The notes beneath the pieces are model-generated. The model saw only the letters and a program-made list of their open reading frames with translations, ran no database searches and had not been told where the DNA came from. From Porpolomopsis calyptriformis (Eukaryota > Basidiomycota > Agaricomycetes > Agaricales > Hygrophoraceae), in NCBI GenBank assembly GCA_951640195.1, contig OX621170.1, positions 124,001 to 188,000 of the forward strand: 64,000 nt of DNA, given 5' to 3'. Positions 12,448 through 22,929 of this stretch are shown in pieces. Made by a program: the position numbers and the translations under genes. The first letter of the stretch is position 1. Each line of letters begins with the position of its first letter.

Positions 12448-13304
12448 TTACAAGTTGTGTTTCTTTTGGTAAGATAACATCACCGATTGCAGTATGCTGT
12501 GACGATTGGAAGAGCCTGGAGAAGAGAGAAAGAGGGGTAGAATGGCATCTATCTGGTGCCAGTATTCTAGGAAGGCTCTCGAACACCATCGACCTTAAGT
12601 AGCAACGATATCTGGGGATATTCCAGATAATAGCAGATGTGTGGCACCGCCAATCCGAAAACCATGACCAGGTGCCTGAGTCAGTTTGGTGCCATGCCAG
12701 ATAGCATTGCAATAAGATAAGAACCAGTCTCGAGTTAGTGGAGACCAAGACCCAGAGGCAGTCTCAAAGGAGAATAAAGGAGCCAAGGGGGGGACATTAG
12801 AGTTGCTGGATAGGTGGTGTTCAAGTGCGATAATCGGACAAGTCGGATCAGAGCGGGAGGTAATGGAAATGAGAGCGCCATCCCGCTGTGTGGTCTTTGA
12901 CCATGGAATGTGAAGGGATGCGAAATGGGTGTTGTTGATATAAGAGAAGGATAAGGGAGCTGAGCGAGAGACATGCTTGCATGGATCCGCGGCATTCACA
13001 GAGGGGATCAAAAGTTCACCAAGATGATAACATGACCAAAAGGCAATGGAGGCAACTGCCCATACAGAGATGTCGAATGAGTTGGTAAGGTTCAGATTGG
13101 TATGGAGAGAGCATAAGTGCTCAAAAGTAATGGGGGGACACTTCAAGCGCTTGGAGGAGGGAGGTACCAGCTTGCAAGCACCTTTCTTAGCCTGAGTCAA
13201 TAAGTCACCTCTAGACCAAGGAGCACCATTGATAGTGTGCCAGACGTGAAGAGCGGCGAGCCAAGTATTGATGGTGGAGTCGGAGAAGTGACTGGCAGCG
13301 TGGG

Positions 13305-13443
13305 TGTTGCGATTGTGCCCTAATCACAGATCAGCTATATATACCGAGAACCACATACAATACCAGCTTGGTATTGTGACGCTTTTGGCTGAATGGTCTT
13401 AGGTCATAAGTCAGGTGACATAGTTCTCGGCGCTGCCTTAACA
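13305..13443 (+). repeat. 5' LTR of TRIM-like element
   Basis: 139 bp, tips TGTTG and TAACA, preceded by GTGGG. Nearly identical to 13849-13987. Confidence 0.85.
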
Positions 13444-13848
13444 TAATACCAAGCTAATCAATAAGGCCCAGGTTCGAATCCCCTTGGTGGCAATTACTAA
13501 GATGGGGGAATATGTAATGCTACCGTGAGATTCTGAGCACACATGTGGTTGTTTGCAGACTGGTCCACATGGACTGCTGGTAGTCTGTCGACGAGAGTAT
13601 GCACGTGCTAAGGGGTAATGCCACGAACCCGTAGACCCCTGTGTCAGCATCCCGTATCACTCAGGGATGTAAAAGAGACCGAGCGCCCCCTCACCAGCGC
13701 GCCAGGTGCAATTGGGTGCCATCTAGATGGCTATGAATCTGACACATCGGAATGGCTGGGACTGAAAGGTTGGGTGTTCTATATGGGGCTGATCCCCCGG
13801 TGATTCCTGGTTTGGCGAATCAGGATGCTTCGTGTGAAGTGAGGGCAA

Positions 13849-13987
13849 TGTTACGATTGCGCCCTAATCACGGATCAGCTATATATACTGAGAACCACAT
13901 ACAATACCAGCTTGGTATTGTGACGCTTTTGGCTGAATGGTCTTAGGTCATAAGTCAGGTGATGTAGTTCTTGGCACTGCCTTAACA
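13849..13987 (+). repeat. 3' LTR of TRIM-like element
   Basis: 139 bp, tips TGTTA and TAACA, followed by GTGGG. A GA-rich tract (GTGAAGTGAGGG) just upstream could be the polypurine primer. Confidence 0.85.
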
Positions 13988-14411
13988 GTGGGTGATGAAG
14001 ATAGCTAGTAGAGCTTCAGAGGTGGGTATGCGGTCAGATTCAGGAATATTGAGGTGGTCACAAAATTGTGTGAAACGAAGCAGACCAGATCCGTAGTTAC
14101 TTCTGGTGTTCATGTCTAGGGATAGAACTAGAACCTCAAACATTCTCTGTTGATCTGAAATGGGAAAGAGTGTGGAGAGCGAATCCTTGAATCTCTGAGA
14201 GTGAGGAGAGACCCAGAAAAGCAGACGATCACTGGCCAGTACATGTGGGCGGAGTGGGGAGGGGATGATCTTGTTATTCTTGTGTGGTCTCCGTGGAAGA
14301 CAGGGACAGGGGAGATCTCCTGCTGCCGGTGAGTGATGAGCTTCCAGCAGTACCACCAGTTTTGCGGCTTCCTTGTGAATGTCGACATTAGCTAGGAATT
14401 CAGCAAGAAAT

Positions 14412-15541
14412 TTATTGTCGCGCATGTTGAAAGAAACGAGAGATATGTGAGTGAAGAGAGAAGGAAGGTTCTAGTCTAGTGTCGGAAGAGGGGAGAAGAC
14501 CTCTCGAAATGGGATCAGCAAGATTGAGGGCAGACTCTACGTAAGTTAGGTCGATGGAGAGGTGACGGGAGTCTAATACTGCCTCTGTGCGAGCTATGGA
14601 TAAGTTCACTTCAAAATTGTGGGAACAACCCTTCAGAAAGGTGCCTATCACCCCCACATTGTCACTGTGAATGAGAAAAAGAGTGTGATGATGGCTGAGG
14701 GAGGTGATGGCAGAGATGGACAACTCTACTGCGACAGCTTCTAACCAACCTATGTCCCGACCTGGACCTTTCCAACCTTCCAGGGAGCGCCATGCATCCC
14801 AATGATGATCAATGATGATGCCCACCCCCCACTCAGTGGAGGCGTCGACGTATATGTTGATGTCGATTGGGGTGGAAGGGGGGGATAGGGTGCAGGTGAA
14901 GAGTGGGTCTTGAAGGGCCAATGACCACCAAGAAAGGTCGGTGAGGACAGAAGGTGGGGGCCAATGAGGAGCAAATTTGTTTGTGAAGGAGCAGAGCCAA
15001 TGAAAAAGATTTGACAGATGTGAGCAGCCTCAAAGATGGATGAATGATAAGTGAGAGAGAGAACTGCAGATCATTTTGACATCCTTCTTGAGAATGCAAT
15101 GGGTGTTGCACTTGTTCAAGAAATTAAGAAGGCGACTGAGATGTTTCAGTTGCTTCTTCTCCTCAATGGAGACCATCTTGCGGGAAAGGTCCCACATGAA
15201 GCCAAGATATGGAAAAGTGGAGAGAAAGTCTTGACCTTTCTCCTTGTGCCATGGAATGCCTAGAAGGGCTGTAACCTGTTTAACATGAGAGAGATCGTAG
15301 TTGTATTGGAGATCAGGGAATTCAGATGAGCGAAAGGAACTATTGAGAGAAGGAAGATGAAATATGGTGAAGTCGTCCACCCATTTGATAATGGGATGGA
15401 TACCCAAGCTGTAATAAATGTCGACCGTGGCATCAGCAACTTCACCTTGGAGACTATGTGCAGAAGTGGCACCGAATGGTACATTGTGATCGATATAGAA
15501 ATTGTCTCTGACACGGACGACGATGAAGCGCTTGTGATCAA
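14412..15541 (-). pseudogene. Reverse transcriptase/RNase H of DIRS-like element, 5'-truncated
   Basis: From 15541 the frame reads a partial RT palm with IDHNVPFGATSA and the catalytic KWVDDF motif (about 15395), followed by the thumb region FLSTFPYLGFMWD. After an in-frame TGA near 15030 (HL-stop-GCSHL, most likely CGA to TGA) it continues with an RNase H domain (IYVDASTEWGVG with the first Asp, HSDNVGVIGTF with another acidic site) and ends at 14412. The order and the motifs match the RT-RH polyprotein of DIRS-like elements. The 5' part of RT is missing. The 14-bp overlap with the recombinase start at 14425 suggests coupled expression. Confidence 0.7.
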
Positions 15542-15545
15542 GTAA

Positions 15546-16059
15546 GGACCTTTATCACTATTATCTGTATTTCAGTATTGTAAATATATTTGGATGAAAC
15601 TCTGAGGGTTGGGCTATCTAATACAGTACATTTGAGTCTGAAGACCTGATCCTCATCTGGAGAGGGTCAGGCTATTTTCTCATTTCCGCAGTGAGTATTG
15701 CTGGTTTTCAGACACAGCATTGTTGGCTTTCAGTGAATAATGTAGTGGATTTACTTCCCACAGTTATACTAGATTTTGCGCCGTTCTTTGACGGCAGTGA
15801 ACCTTGTTGCCGAAAGGGTGATTGAAATACAGGATTTATTCGTCAGCGATTATATAGAAACAGAACAATGGTGGAGAGATCCATTAGAAAGATTCAGACT
15901 CATGGGGGTCCCAGCGAGACGTGAAAGACTCCCATGAAAAAATGCACAGTCCATCATAATTGTCGGTTGTGAGTGACCTTGTTTGCACCAAGGTTATAAG
16001 CCATAACGTAGTGAGCGACTTGAGGCAGCTCCAGTCTGCTTCATACAATGTATAATAAA
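15546..16059. other. Intergenic stretch without recognised feature
   Basis: No coding frame, repeat or RNA gene was recognised between the truncated DIRS-like RT and the gene ending at 16060. Confidence 0.4.
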
Positions 16060-16799
16060 CTATTTATCCTCTTCTGATAGCCTCTGCCATTCCTTCCCCT
16101 TCCCCTTACCCCGAGATATTGTCTGTCCTGCAAGTGCAACCGCCAGTCGTCGGCAAGCGCGCTCAGATGTGCACTTCAACCACGCCTTCAGAAGATCAAT
16201 GACTGGCCAGCAGTCTTCATATCCTTGCAATTCTGGGAACCTGGTCTCAGCCTGAAGATGTTAGTGATGAACATATCGTCGAATAATGGCCCACTTACCT
16301 CCACACAGAGGAGATTGATGTCATCTTTGTTCTGAGATGAATAGGAGACGGAACTGTCAAGGATATTTTCTGCTTTCTTGTGCACGTAATTCTGTTCAGA
16401 GTTAGCACATTTGCATACCTTTATCTGATGAACCCTTACTTGTAATTTTGCAAACTGATCAGGTCTCCAGCCTGACTTCTCCAGCGCCTCGGAAAGCCTG
16501 TATCCACCGGAATGAGGACGGGAAACGGTTCCCTTAGGTTTCTTTATGAGCGGGGTCACTACATCCGAGTCATCGCCATATGAAGATGAAGACATTTCAT
16601 CGTCATCCATGGTGTCGTCATCGGTATCATCACCATCGGTGTTGCAATTAGCCTTGAAGAAATTGGGAGACGAATAAATTTGTCGGTTAATGTGGGAGAA
16701 CTCCTGGTGAGTTGTGAGAAGCGGCAGGGGTGGCAAAATTACAGGGTGGAATTCAATTCCAGTAGTAACGAGGGGAAGGTGTTTCTGCAGAAAATGCAT
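16060..16799 (-). CDS. Uncharacterised small Agaricomycete protein
   Basis: The frame from the ATG at 16799 runs through a strongly acidic stretch (DGDDTDDDTMDDDEMSSSS) and the motif RLSEALEKSGWRPDQF. Introns are apparent near 16440-16393 and 16300-16251, both with GTAAG-type donors and AG acceptors. Between them lies YVHKKAENILDSSVSYSSQ, and the last exon has FPELQGYEDCWPVIDLLKAWLK and ends at 16060 with a basic tail. I recall the YEDCWPV-type ending from a common family of unknown function in mushrooms. No stop was seen inside the inferred exons, so the gene may be functional. It lies within the large element and could be cargo. No domain or function can be assigned. Confidence 0.55.
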
Positions 16800-17145
16800 T
16801 GGGCTAATGAGGTGTGGGCATCCATCTCTGACAGGAATTTATTCGTGAAAGAGTTACGCTAGTAAGGCACTTGGATACAGCTGACCAAATAAGGAAAATA
16901 ACCTTAAAGGCGAGCTTTGGCGAGCTAGCACTGCGTCATCCAGGCTAGTGAAAAAATAGAGACCCTCAGGCACGATGGTGTTTATTCATCGAAGGGATCT
17001 AGGCACAATGGAAAATGGTGGCGTCGCAAGCAGCAAAAAAAAAGTGAACAATGGGGACCCATTGCGCTACATTGGCAGAGTTTTGTCGCAACAGGTAATG
17101 GGTAAAGGTACATAAATACGGGATTCCAATGAGGGGAGCTATAGA
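16800..17145. other. Divergent intergenic region
   Basis: Separates the start of the minus gene (16799) from the start of the WD40 gene (17146). It presumably carries both promoters, but no specific element was recognised. Confidence 0.4.
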
Positions 17146-18639
17146 ATGCCTTCCTCGAAGTTCGAGCTTTGCGTGAGACTCAAAGGCCACACCGACAGCA
17201 TCAACTGCGTCGCTTTTACCAGCGTAGGTGATATCGTGTCAAGCGGAGGTAAGCTTTGCCACATGGTTTTTGGCAAAGTCTAATCTTTTGACAGGAGACG
17301 ACCAGACAGTAAGGATATGGACCCTCGAAGATGGGTGTTGTCGCCAGATTCTGAGGGACCATGCATCCAGATGGGGGCAAATCACCACCATGCGCTGGGT
17401 CGCAGATGGGACTTTGCCCGAAATCATTATATTTGGCACTGGCCGAGGGCAGCTACTGGGATACCAGTCTAAGAAGCCATCGGTGTGTATATACAGCATA
17501 CCAGTTTGCTACCAAGCTCACCTGCACACAGGCTTCTCTCAAGGAACTATTCTCAATGTCAGTGTTTGACATTAGCGTGGAGTCGATCACTCACGATCCC
17601 GAAAACAAGAGGATCGCCGTCAGCAGCCATGATGGTTGCATCCATTTATTCTCATGGAATAAGAGTGGTAAGGGGATAATGAAAACATTTCTGAAACAGT
17701 CCTGACCAATCCTTTAGATGAACTCAAGTTGCTGTGGGCAAAGACGATACCAGAAACAACAATATTGAGAGGCGTACACTTCCTAAAAAAGTACACGACC
17801 CTCGCAGTGTTCGGACTTGAGAGTGGAGCGATGTGAGTATGTCTATGCACATCAAAACGAACTGAAGAAAAGATTGGATTAGCACGTACTTTGATATCGC
17901 AAGTGGTAAACAAAAGCGAACCTTGCATATGAAATCAGGAATGTAAGTGGTTTACATACAACATTGGGATGACAGGCTAATTGCATGTTTCAGAGGGAGC
18001 GTAGATCTAGCCGTGAATGGGAAGATGATTCTTATTGACAACCTGCGAGATGGCTTCGACGTGTATGAGCTCAACAGCCCATTCCCGGTGCAGTCATTCA
18101 GAGTTCGATCATCTAAATGCTACACCAAACAGGGAGTGTTTGCGGAATTCCTCAAGTTTGCTGTTTGCGGAAGCGATCACGGCACGGTCTATGTGTTCGA
18201 TGTTTCAACGTCGAAACTCGTCGAGACCCTCCACCATGGAGGCGCCAACACGCCCGTAAGAACCGTCGAGGTGAGGATTTCATAGCCAACCAGGAAACCT
18301 GTGATGGACTCGAGCAACAGACATTCCATGATCGAAAGCAAGGTTTGACTTTAATTGCGAGTGCGAGTCAGGGAAAGACCCCAGAGATTTGTTTGTGGGA
18401 ACGAGACACCCTGGTGAGCTGACTGAATGCATGACAAAGTCGATCTCTAACGGGAAAATCCTTAGGAGAATGACCATCGGCAGCTGGAAGATGTATCAAG
18501 GAACTGGGTGGCTATATGTGTCGCCACCATCTTGTTTGCAGGTTTGGCGATGTTTCTGAAGTGGGATATGGTGGTCGGTAAACATTCTGAGAGGTGGGCT
18601 CACGCGTTCGCATCTATTTTAGTAGCGTATGGATTGTAG
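17146..18639 (+). CDS. WD40-repeat protein with C-terminal membrane anchor
   Basis: Start ATG at 17146 (MPSSKFELCVRLKGHTDSIN), chosen because the first WD40 blade GHTDSINCVAF follows directly. Exon 1 ends at 17248, and the intron 17249-17294 (GTAAGC to ACAG) restores the frame into GGDDQTVRIWTLEDG, a clear WD blade end. Further blades include HDPENKRIAVSSHDGCIHLFSW, VDLAVNGKMILIDNLRDGFDVYEL and FAVCGSDHGTVYVFDVSTSKLVETL, with several short introns between them. The C-terminus has a hydrophobic segment (WVAICVATILFAGLAMFL) and ends at TAG 18637-18639. WD40 propellers are binding platforms. The terminal membrane segment suggests a tail-anchored protein, which I infer. No stop was seen in the inferred exons. 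It lies inside the large element and may be cargo. Its partner is unknown. Confidence 0.65.
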
Positions 18640-18663
18640 GAGGTGAGGGGAATCTGATAACAG

Positions 18664-19224
18664 CCATGGTAACCCTATGGAGCGTCTGCGGATGCTAGAT
18701 GAGTTAGAATCATTGCAGGGCATGAAATAAGAAGGCTTACAGTCGCGTGAAAGCTTGGGGTGAGCGTGTCCATGGTAGCCCGATGGATGCTGTCACCGCG
18801 CATGAAAGCTTCGGGTGAACGCGTCCATGGTAGCCCAATAGATGCTGTCACGAAATAAAAAGCTAGGGTGAGCGCGTCGATGGTAGCCCAATAGACGCTG
18901 TCACCGCGCATGAAAGCTTCGGGTGAACGCATCCACAGTAGCCAATAGATGATAAAGCTAGGGTGAGCGCATCCATGGTAGCCTGATAGACCTGACATCA
19001 TGTGAAGGCTTGTGGTGAACGCGTCCATCACCGCTAATGAAGTCAGAGGACATTATCCACGGTAGCCCAATGGATTGCGGAGACGAGGATCTTGAGCAAT
19101 GATAGAGATTATCCATGGTAGCCCAATGGATTGCTGAGATGGTATAAAGGCAGTGGCTGACTATCGGTCATCCATGGTAGCCCAATGGATGAGAGACTGC
19201 TCATCCGTAGTAGCCCAACGGATG
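18664..19224 (+). repeat. Second array of short inverted repeats, core GGTAGCCCA
   Basis: About a dozen units. Perfect or near-perfect ones are 18874-18898 (arms GCGTCGAT/ATAGACGC, one mismatch), 19111-19131 (ATCCAT/ATGGAT), 19169-19191 (CATCCAT/ATGGATG) and 19202-19224 (CATCCGT/ACGGATG, core AGTAGCCCA). Weaker ones lie near 18664, 18771, 18822, 18930, 18968 and 19053. The last two perfect units differ by a compensated pair (A-T to G-C), which shows pairing rather than primary sequence is kept. The array lies between the WD40 gene end and the opposite-orientation array. Confidence 0.8.
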
Positions 19225-19356
19225 GAAGTGAAGATGAAACTCAGACGAAACTCAGACTTGTGCAAATCTATAAAATAAAACCAAATCAAACCAAACAAAT
19301 AAGCCAAAGCAAACAAGCTTGATATTTCGTGAGCTTGCTCAACTTTGACCGCCATA

Positions 19357-20000
19357 CATACATTGGGCTACCATGTATGCTTACTTTGACCACCATACAT
19401 TGGGCTACCATGTATGCTTACCTTAATCAACTACAACATACATAGGGGTACCGTGTATGACTCGATTGTCCTTACTCAGTCCTTATCCACTTCAAGATTT
19501 ACAAGCCACAAAGTCAGCGCTCAAGTTCAAGTCCCAGCGCGCCGCTTGCTGGCCTCCTCGCCCTCCAGTCATTCTCACCGCGACTCAGTACGTTGGGCTA
19601 CCACGTACTCCGTCGCTTATCTATTCGTTTTCTATCTACTCGTTTAACTCTCGATATCACCTCTTGGTCTCTGGCTCCAAATACGGCAATTAATTGCAGG
19701 CCACGCGAACAAATAGATACAAATCTACCGAAAGCTATATATTGCGCGACTTCAACTTTTTCTTCCTTCAGATGATACCATCAGGTGAACTGAGATATCA
19801 CGCTTCCTCAAACCCTCTCTAATCCATTTGTCATTGGGTTATCTGAGACAAGTTAACATCCTACTCAAACATCTCGCATCCACTTGTCATTGGGTTACCC
19901 GAGACAAGTTAACAACTCATTGCCCCCTGCCTTGTCATTGGGATATCCAAGACAAGCCAACAACTCCACCGCACCTTGTCATCGGGATATCCGAGACAAG
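19357..20000 (+). repeat. Second array, opposite orientation, core TGGGCTACC
   Basis: Units: 19357-19379 and 19394-19416 (arms CATACAT/ATGTATG), about 19437 (CATACAT/GTGTATG), 19587-19609 (AGTACGT/ACGTACT), then 19828-19851, 19883-19908, 19931-19956 and 19975-20000 with arms TTGTC or CTTGTC paired to GACAA or GACAAG and cores such as TGGGTTACC or GGGATATCC. It ends about 95 bp before the start codon at 20095. The same order, core GGTAGCCCA then core TGGGCTACC then gene start, is found on the minus strand in front of the Tnp2 gene. Confidence 0.8.
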
Positions 20001-20094
20001 CCATCGCCTTTCACTCACTCGCTTGGATCTTCTATCCCGTTTCCTCAGCGTGTAGAACTTCGCCCTCCCGTTTTTACGTAGCTCACTGTCAATA

Positions 20095-22873
20095 ATGAAA
20101 TTTGAGACTCAAGGCCGAGTTATCATATTCGACAGCGAGACATTCTTCTCCCCCAATTCTTGCCGGGATGTCACCCTTCCATCCCCCCTCCCCCAGACCG
20201 ATGACCGGTTGAAGGATCCACTTGGACCTCGTCCCAAATGCAAGGACATCATGCGCCCTCGTTGGTTATCCCAGGAATTCGGTTACCTCACTTTCATTCC
20301 CCTCTTGCCTCACTACACTGGCGCTTTTCGCAATCTATTGATGATCCCTCCGATTGAGAAGAGAGGGGATGGGAGCTATGGGTTACCTCAAGCAATGATA
20401 GACTCTTGGTCCAATCTTGAGAACGTCTCTCTCAAGGTCTTGCAGGCCTTGCAGGCTACTGCCGCTGGGGGACTAGGGCATAAGGTTTTCCAGTTGGTTT
20501 TACCCCACGATTTTGGTTATTCCCGTAGCCATTCCTCAGCGCAGATCGCCCGTCGCCAAGCGAACATTTCTCGGGATTGGTTTGCCGTTCTTATGGGGGC
20601 ATTGACGTATATCTTCATGGCCTGGGATTTCAACCTGATGGGATACGAAGTGAGAGAGAGATTGCTAAACTTGGGACTCTCGGACGAGTGGGTCTCGCTC
20701 CTTCAAACCTCGGACATTTTCATTCGCAACATTGAGCGCGTCGGGTGCTTCCTCGTACTCAATGATCCCTCCTACGATTTTCCTGAGCTCGGTCTCCTCA
20801 ACTATTGCAATATTCCCCTGTGGTACCAATACACTGATCGCGAAAAGTCAATGCTGATCAAATCTCCCAGTTTCAGTCAAGTGTGGGGATCGACGGAAGA
20901 CCAGCTTGTGTCCCCAGTCATCATCAACAATGGTATCATTGTCGCCGAGTCTACCTCTGCAGTATGGGCCCCTAATCCCACTCTCTCTTCAATATGGGAT
21001 GTTCACTCTACCCCTGTTGATTGGACACAGCCGTCAGCTCTTCCCCCTCCCCAACCCACTTCGTCGAGGCCAAGACCTCACGGGGAACCACCATCCGGTC
21101 AGCGGCCGGGTGAGACCTGGCAGGAATTCTTCCTGAGGCGAGACAAGGCGAATGAGGAAATCAAGCGGAAGGAAACCCCATCGCAACGTCAGGCTCGTGA
21201 GTCCCGAGCAAAGAATCCAGGCCTTAATAAGGCTACATTCTGGCAATGGCTGAAGGATGATGAAGGAAAGTTGGTCCGCACTTGGGTAGAACGCGCTGAG
21301 GGTCAGGATTTATATTATCACTATAAGGGAAGATATACAAGATATGACCCTTTCCGCTGGGAATGGGATTTCTGTGAGCAAGTCGGCTTCCAATCTTTCA
21401 GTAGTATGGATGACGATCCCTCAGATTATAACAGTTCTGATAACAATGCAAGTTACTTCGGTGACTCAAACGACAATGGACTAGATAACAACCCCCCCCC
21501 ACACCACCTCCCGAGGATGAATTCCCCCAGCTCCCCGCGGTGTTTGCAATTCTTGACCTTCGGTACGGGTTTGTCGAGCCTCAAAGTCAAAGTGATCCGC
21601 ATATCCCCCCGAGAGCAGCTGATGGGTGGAAAGGGGCTATGATAGCCCTCGGTCACCAATCGACTCCATGCCCAGATAGTCCCCCCACCGATGCCGCGAT
21701 TGACTTTGTGAACCAACTTCTCCAGATGACACATAACGCGAAGGAGAATCGCACCCAAAAGACCCCTTTGGGCCCCTCAACCTCAGTCTGCGGAACGCAA
21801 AGAGAGAATGTTGAGCGTAGTCGTGCTAGACGCGCGACGCACCCCATCGCACCCTCTCTACCTCCGATTATACTGGACTATGCATCGAACCTCCCTGTTC
21901 ATTGGGATCTTCACCCACAGCACCTGCGTCGTCCAGCCATTATGGCAAACCTAGCTGGAAGTCGGCGTATTTCTGTCCCTTCCCGTCGTCCGAAAGTAAA
22001 TTTCGAAGAACATTTTTTGTCCCCGTCTGCCAGAGACGATGAATGGATGCTAGCGTTGACAACCCCCTCCGATTTGATTCATGTTTGCCGATTGCGCACG
22101 TCCACGTCGCGCGATACTGCATCCCGGCTCGTAGCCATTGGAATCCCCTTCCGCACTTTCATGCGCCTCAACATCGACTGGACTCCACTGAGGAGGATGG
22201 GCACTCGAGACCGTGTGTACATCCCATTGGAGATGGAGATACCTTTCCGCAATAGGAATTACGTCTTCACGAGAAGTGACTACAAGGTCTACGAGTGCCA
22301 TAGAGACATCCTCCTCAACCAACCGCATGCCCACACTCTTGCTCTCAAACTCGGCGGGATTGTCTGGCGGTTAGCCCGGGAAGTCTGCTCTGACGAGGAA
22401 GCTCTCTTGGGACCATCAAAGACGTTGAGGGTTTATGGCTTCGGTACAATCTTTAAGGACAGAGAAGATATCCTGTGCGAAGACTACCTCTCGGACAAAG
22501 AATTAGATCTTATTTGTGGACTACATTTAGTTTTGACAGGTACATTGACATACTGACTTAGAACTATCTCTGTCTCACCTATCTTACATTTGCAGGGAAT
22601 AAAGAGCAGATCAAAAAAATGTCATGGTGGCCGCTTCACAGCACATGGATGTCTGGGTCTGCAGGTTGGAATGTGGGATTTTGGACACCAGACAACAAAG
22701 TGTGGTTCCAGCGCTGTCTTCGCGACATTCACAGTGGGACAGCGCAGCCGCGCTCAGCTTTGGAGTAGCTCGCAGATGTCAAAGGGTATAAGCGTGCCTT
22801 GAACTTGAAACACTGTATCAATGCTGCCGCCGTACATACTGTTAATGAAGTAATAGGCTCCAATGTATCTTAG
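20095..22873 (+). pseudogene. Uncharacterised Agaricomycete protein (Trp-rich family), frameshifted
   Basis: The ATG at 20095 opens a long frame with RPRWLSQEFGYLTFIP, then GETWQEFFLRRDKANEEIKRKETPSQRQ and a YDPFRWEWDFCEQVGF motif. At a run of nine C (about 21492-21500) the frame must shift: the continuation, beginning near DEFPQLPAVFAILDLRYGF, is in another frame down to 22539, which one lost C would explain. An intron at 22540-22595 (GTACAT to TTGCAG) leads to MSWWPLHSTW and NVGFWTPDNKVWFQRCL. A TAG at 22766-22768 stands where the family usually has Trp, and the frame then runs on to 22873. I recall the family from many mushroom genomes, function unknown. The homopolymer shift could also be a sequencing error. 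The gene sits just inside the right terminal repeat of the large element. Confidence 0.6.
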
Positions 22874-22929
22874 CTTTCTCTTATCTTTCTCTTATCATAA
22901 TAGATTCTACGCAGACTTAGAAAAATAAG

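Larger units (their letters stand above)
13305..13987 (+). mobile_element. Very short LTR element (TRIM-like), 683 bp, TSD GTGGG
   Basis: Two direct repeats of 139 bp (13305-13443 and 13849-13987) start with TGTTA/TGTTG and end with TAACA. They flank a 405-bp interior without coding capacity. The 5-bp duplication GTGGG lies at 13300-13304 and 13988-13992 and interrupts the recombinase gene frame cleanly. The LTRs contain a hairpin (arms CAATACC/GGTATTG). The interior begins near 13470 with a tRNA-like B-box (GGTTCGAATCC), and a purine-rich tract precedes the 3' LTR. Size and lack of genes fit terminal-repeat retrotransposons in miniature, which are moved by enzymes of other elements. The two LTRs differ by only about six bases. 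Confidence 0.85.
12448..14425 (-). pseudogene. Tyrosine recombinase of DIRS-like element, interrupted and mutated
   Basis: The N-terminal core-binding part (14425-13993) contains NTRSNYGSGLLRFTQFCD and IPTSEALLAIFIT. After the inserted LTR element (13305-13987) the frame resumes exactly at 13304 with STINTWLAALHVWH and continues into the catalytic domain. That domain has KRLKCPPITFEHL, a HGFRIGGATH block (H..R) and, after an in-frame TAA at 12595-12597, GRWCSRAFLEYW with the candidate nucleophile Tyr. The first catalytic Arg, normally in a RLGEL motif, is His here (YHLGELL), so the enzyme was probably dead even without the stop. Family: integrases with the R-H-R-Y tetrad that cut and rejoin DNA. 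The precise split with duplication of GTGGG shows that the LTR element arrived later. Confidence 0.75.
12448..15545 (-). mobile_element. DIRS-like tyrosine-recombinase retroelement remnant
   Basis: On the minus strand, reverse transcriptase and RNase H (15541-14412) are followed by a tyrosine recombinase (14425-12448), the gene order of DIRS-type elements. The 5' gag part and the terminal repeats were not found, so the copy is probably 5'-truncated near 15545. It is split by the small LTR element at 13305-13987 and carries stops in both genes. Confidence 0.7.

Noticed and set aside
13444..13510. tRNA gene suggested by GGTTCGAATCC
   Set aside because: The T-arm stem does not pair properly and no D-arm, anticodon arm or acceptor partner could be placed.
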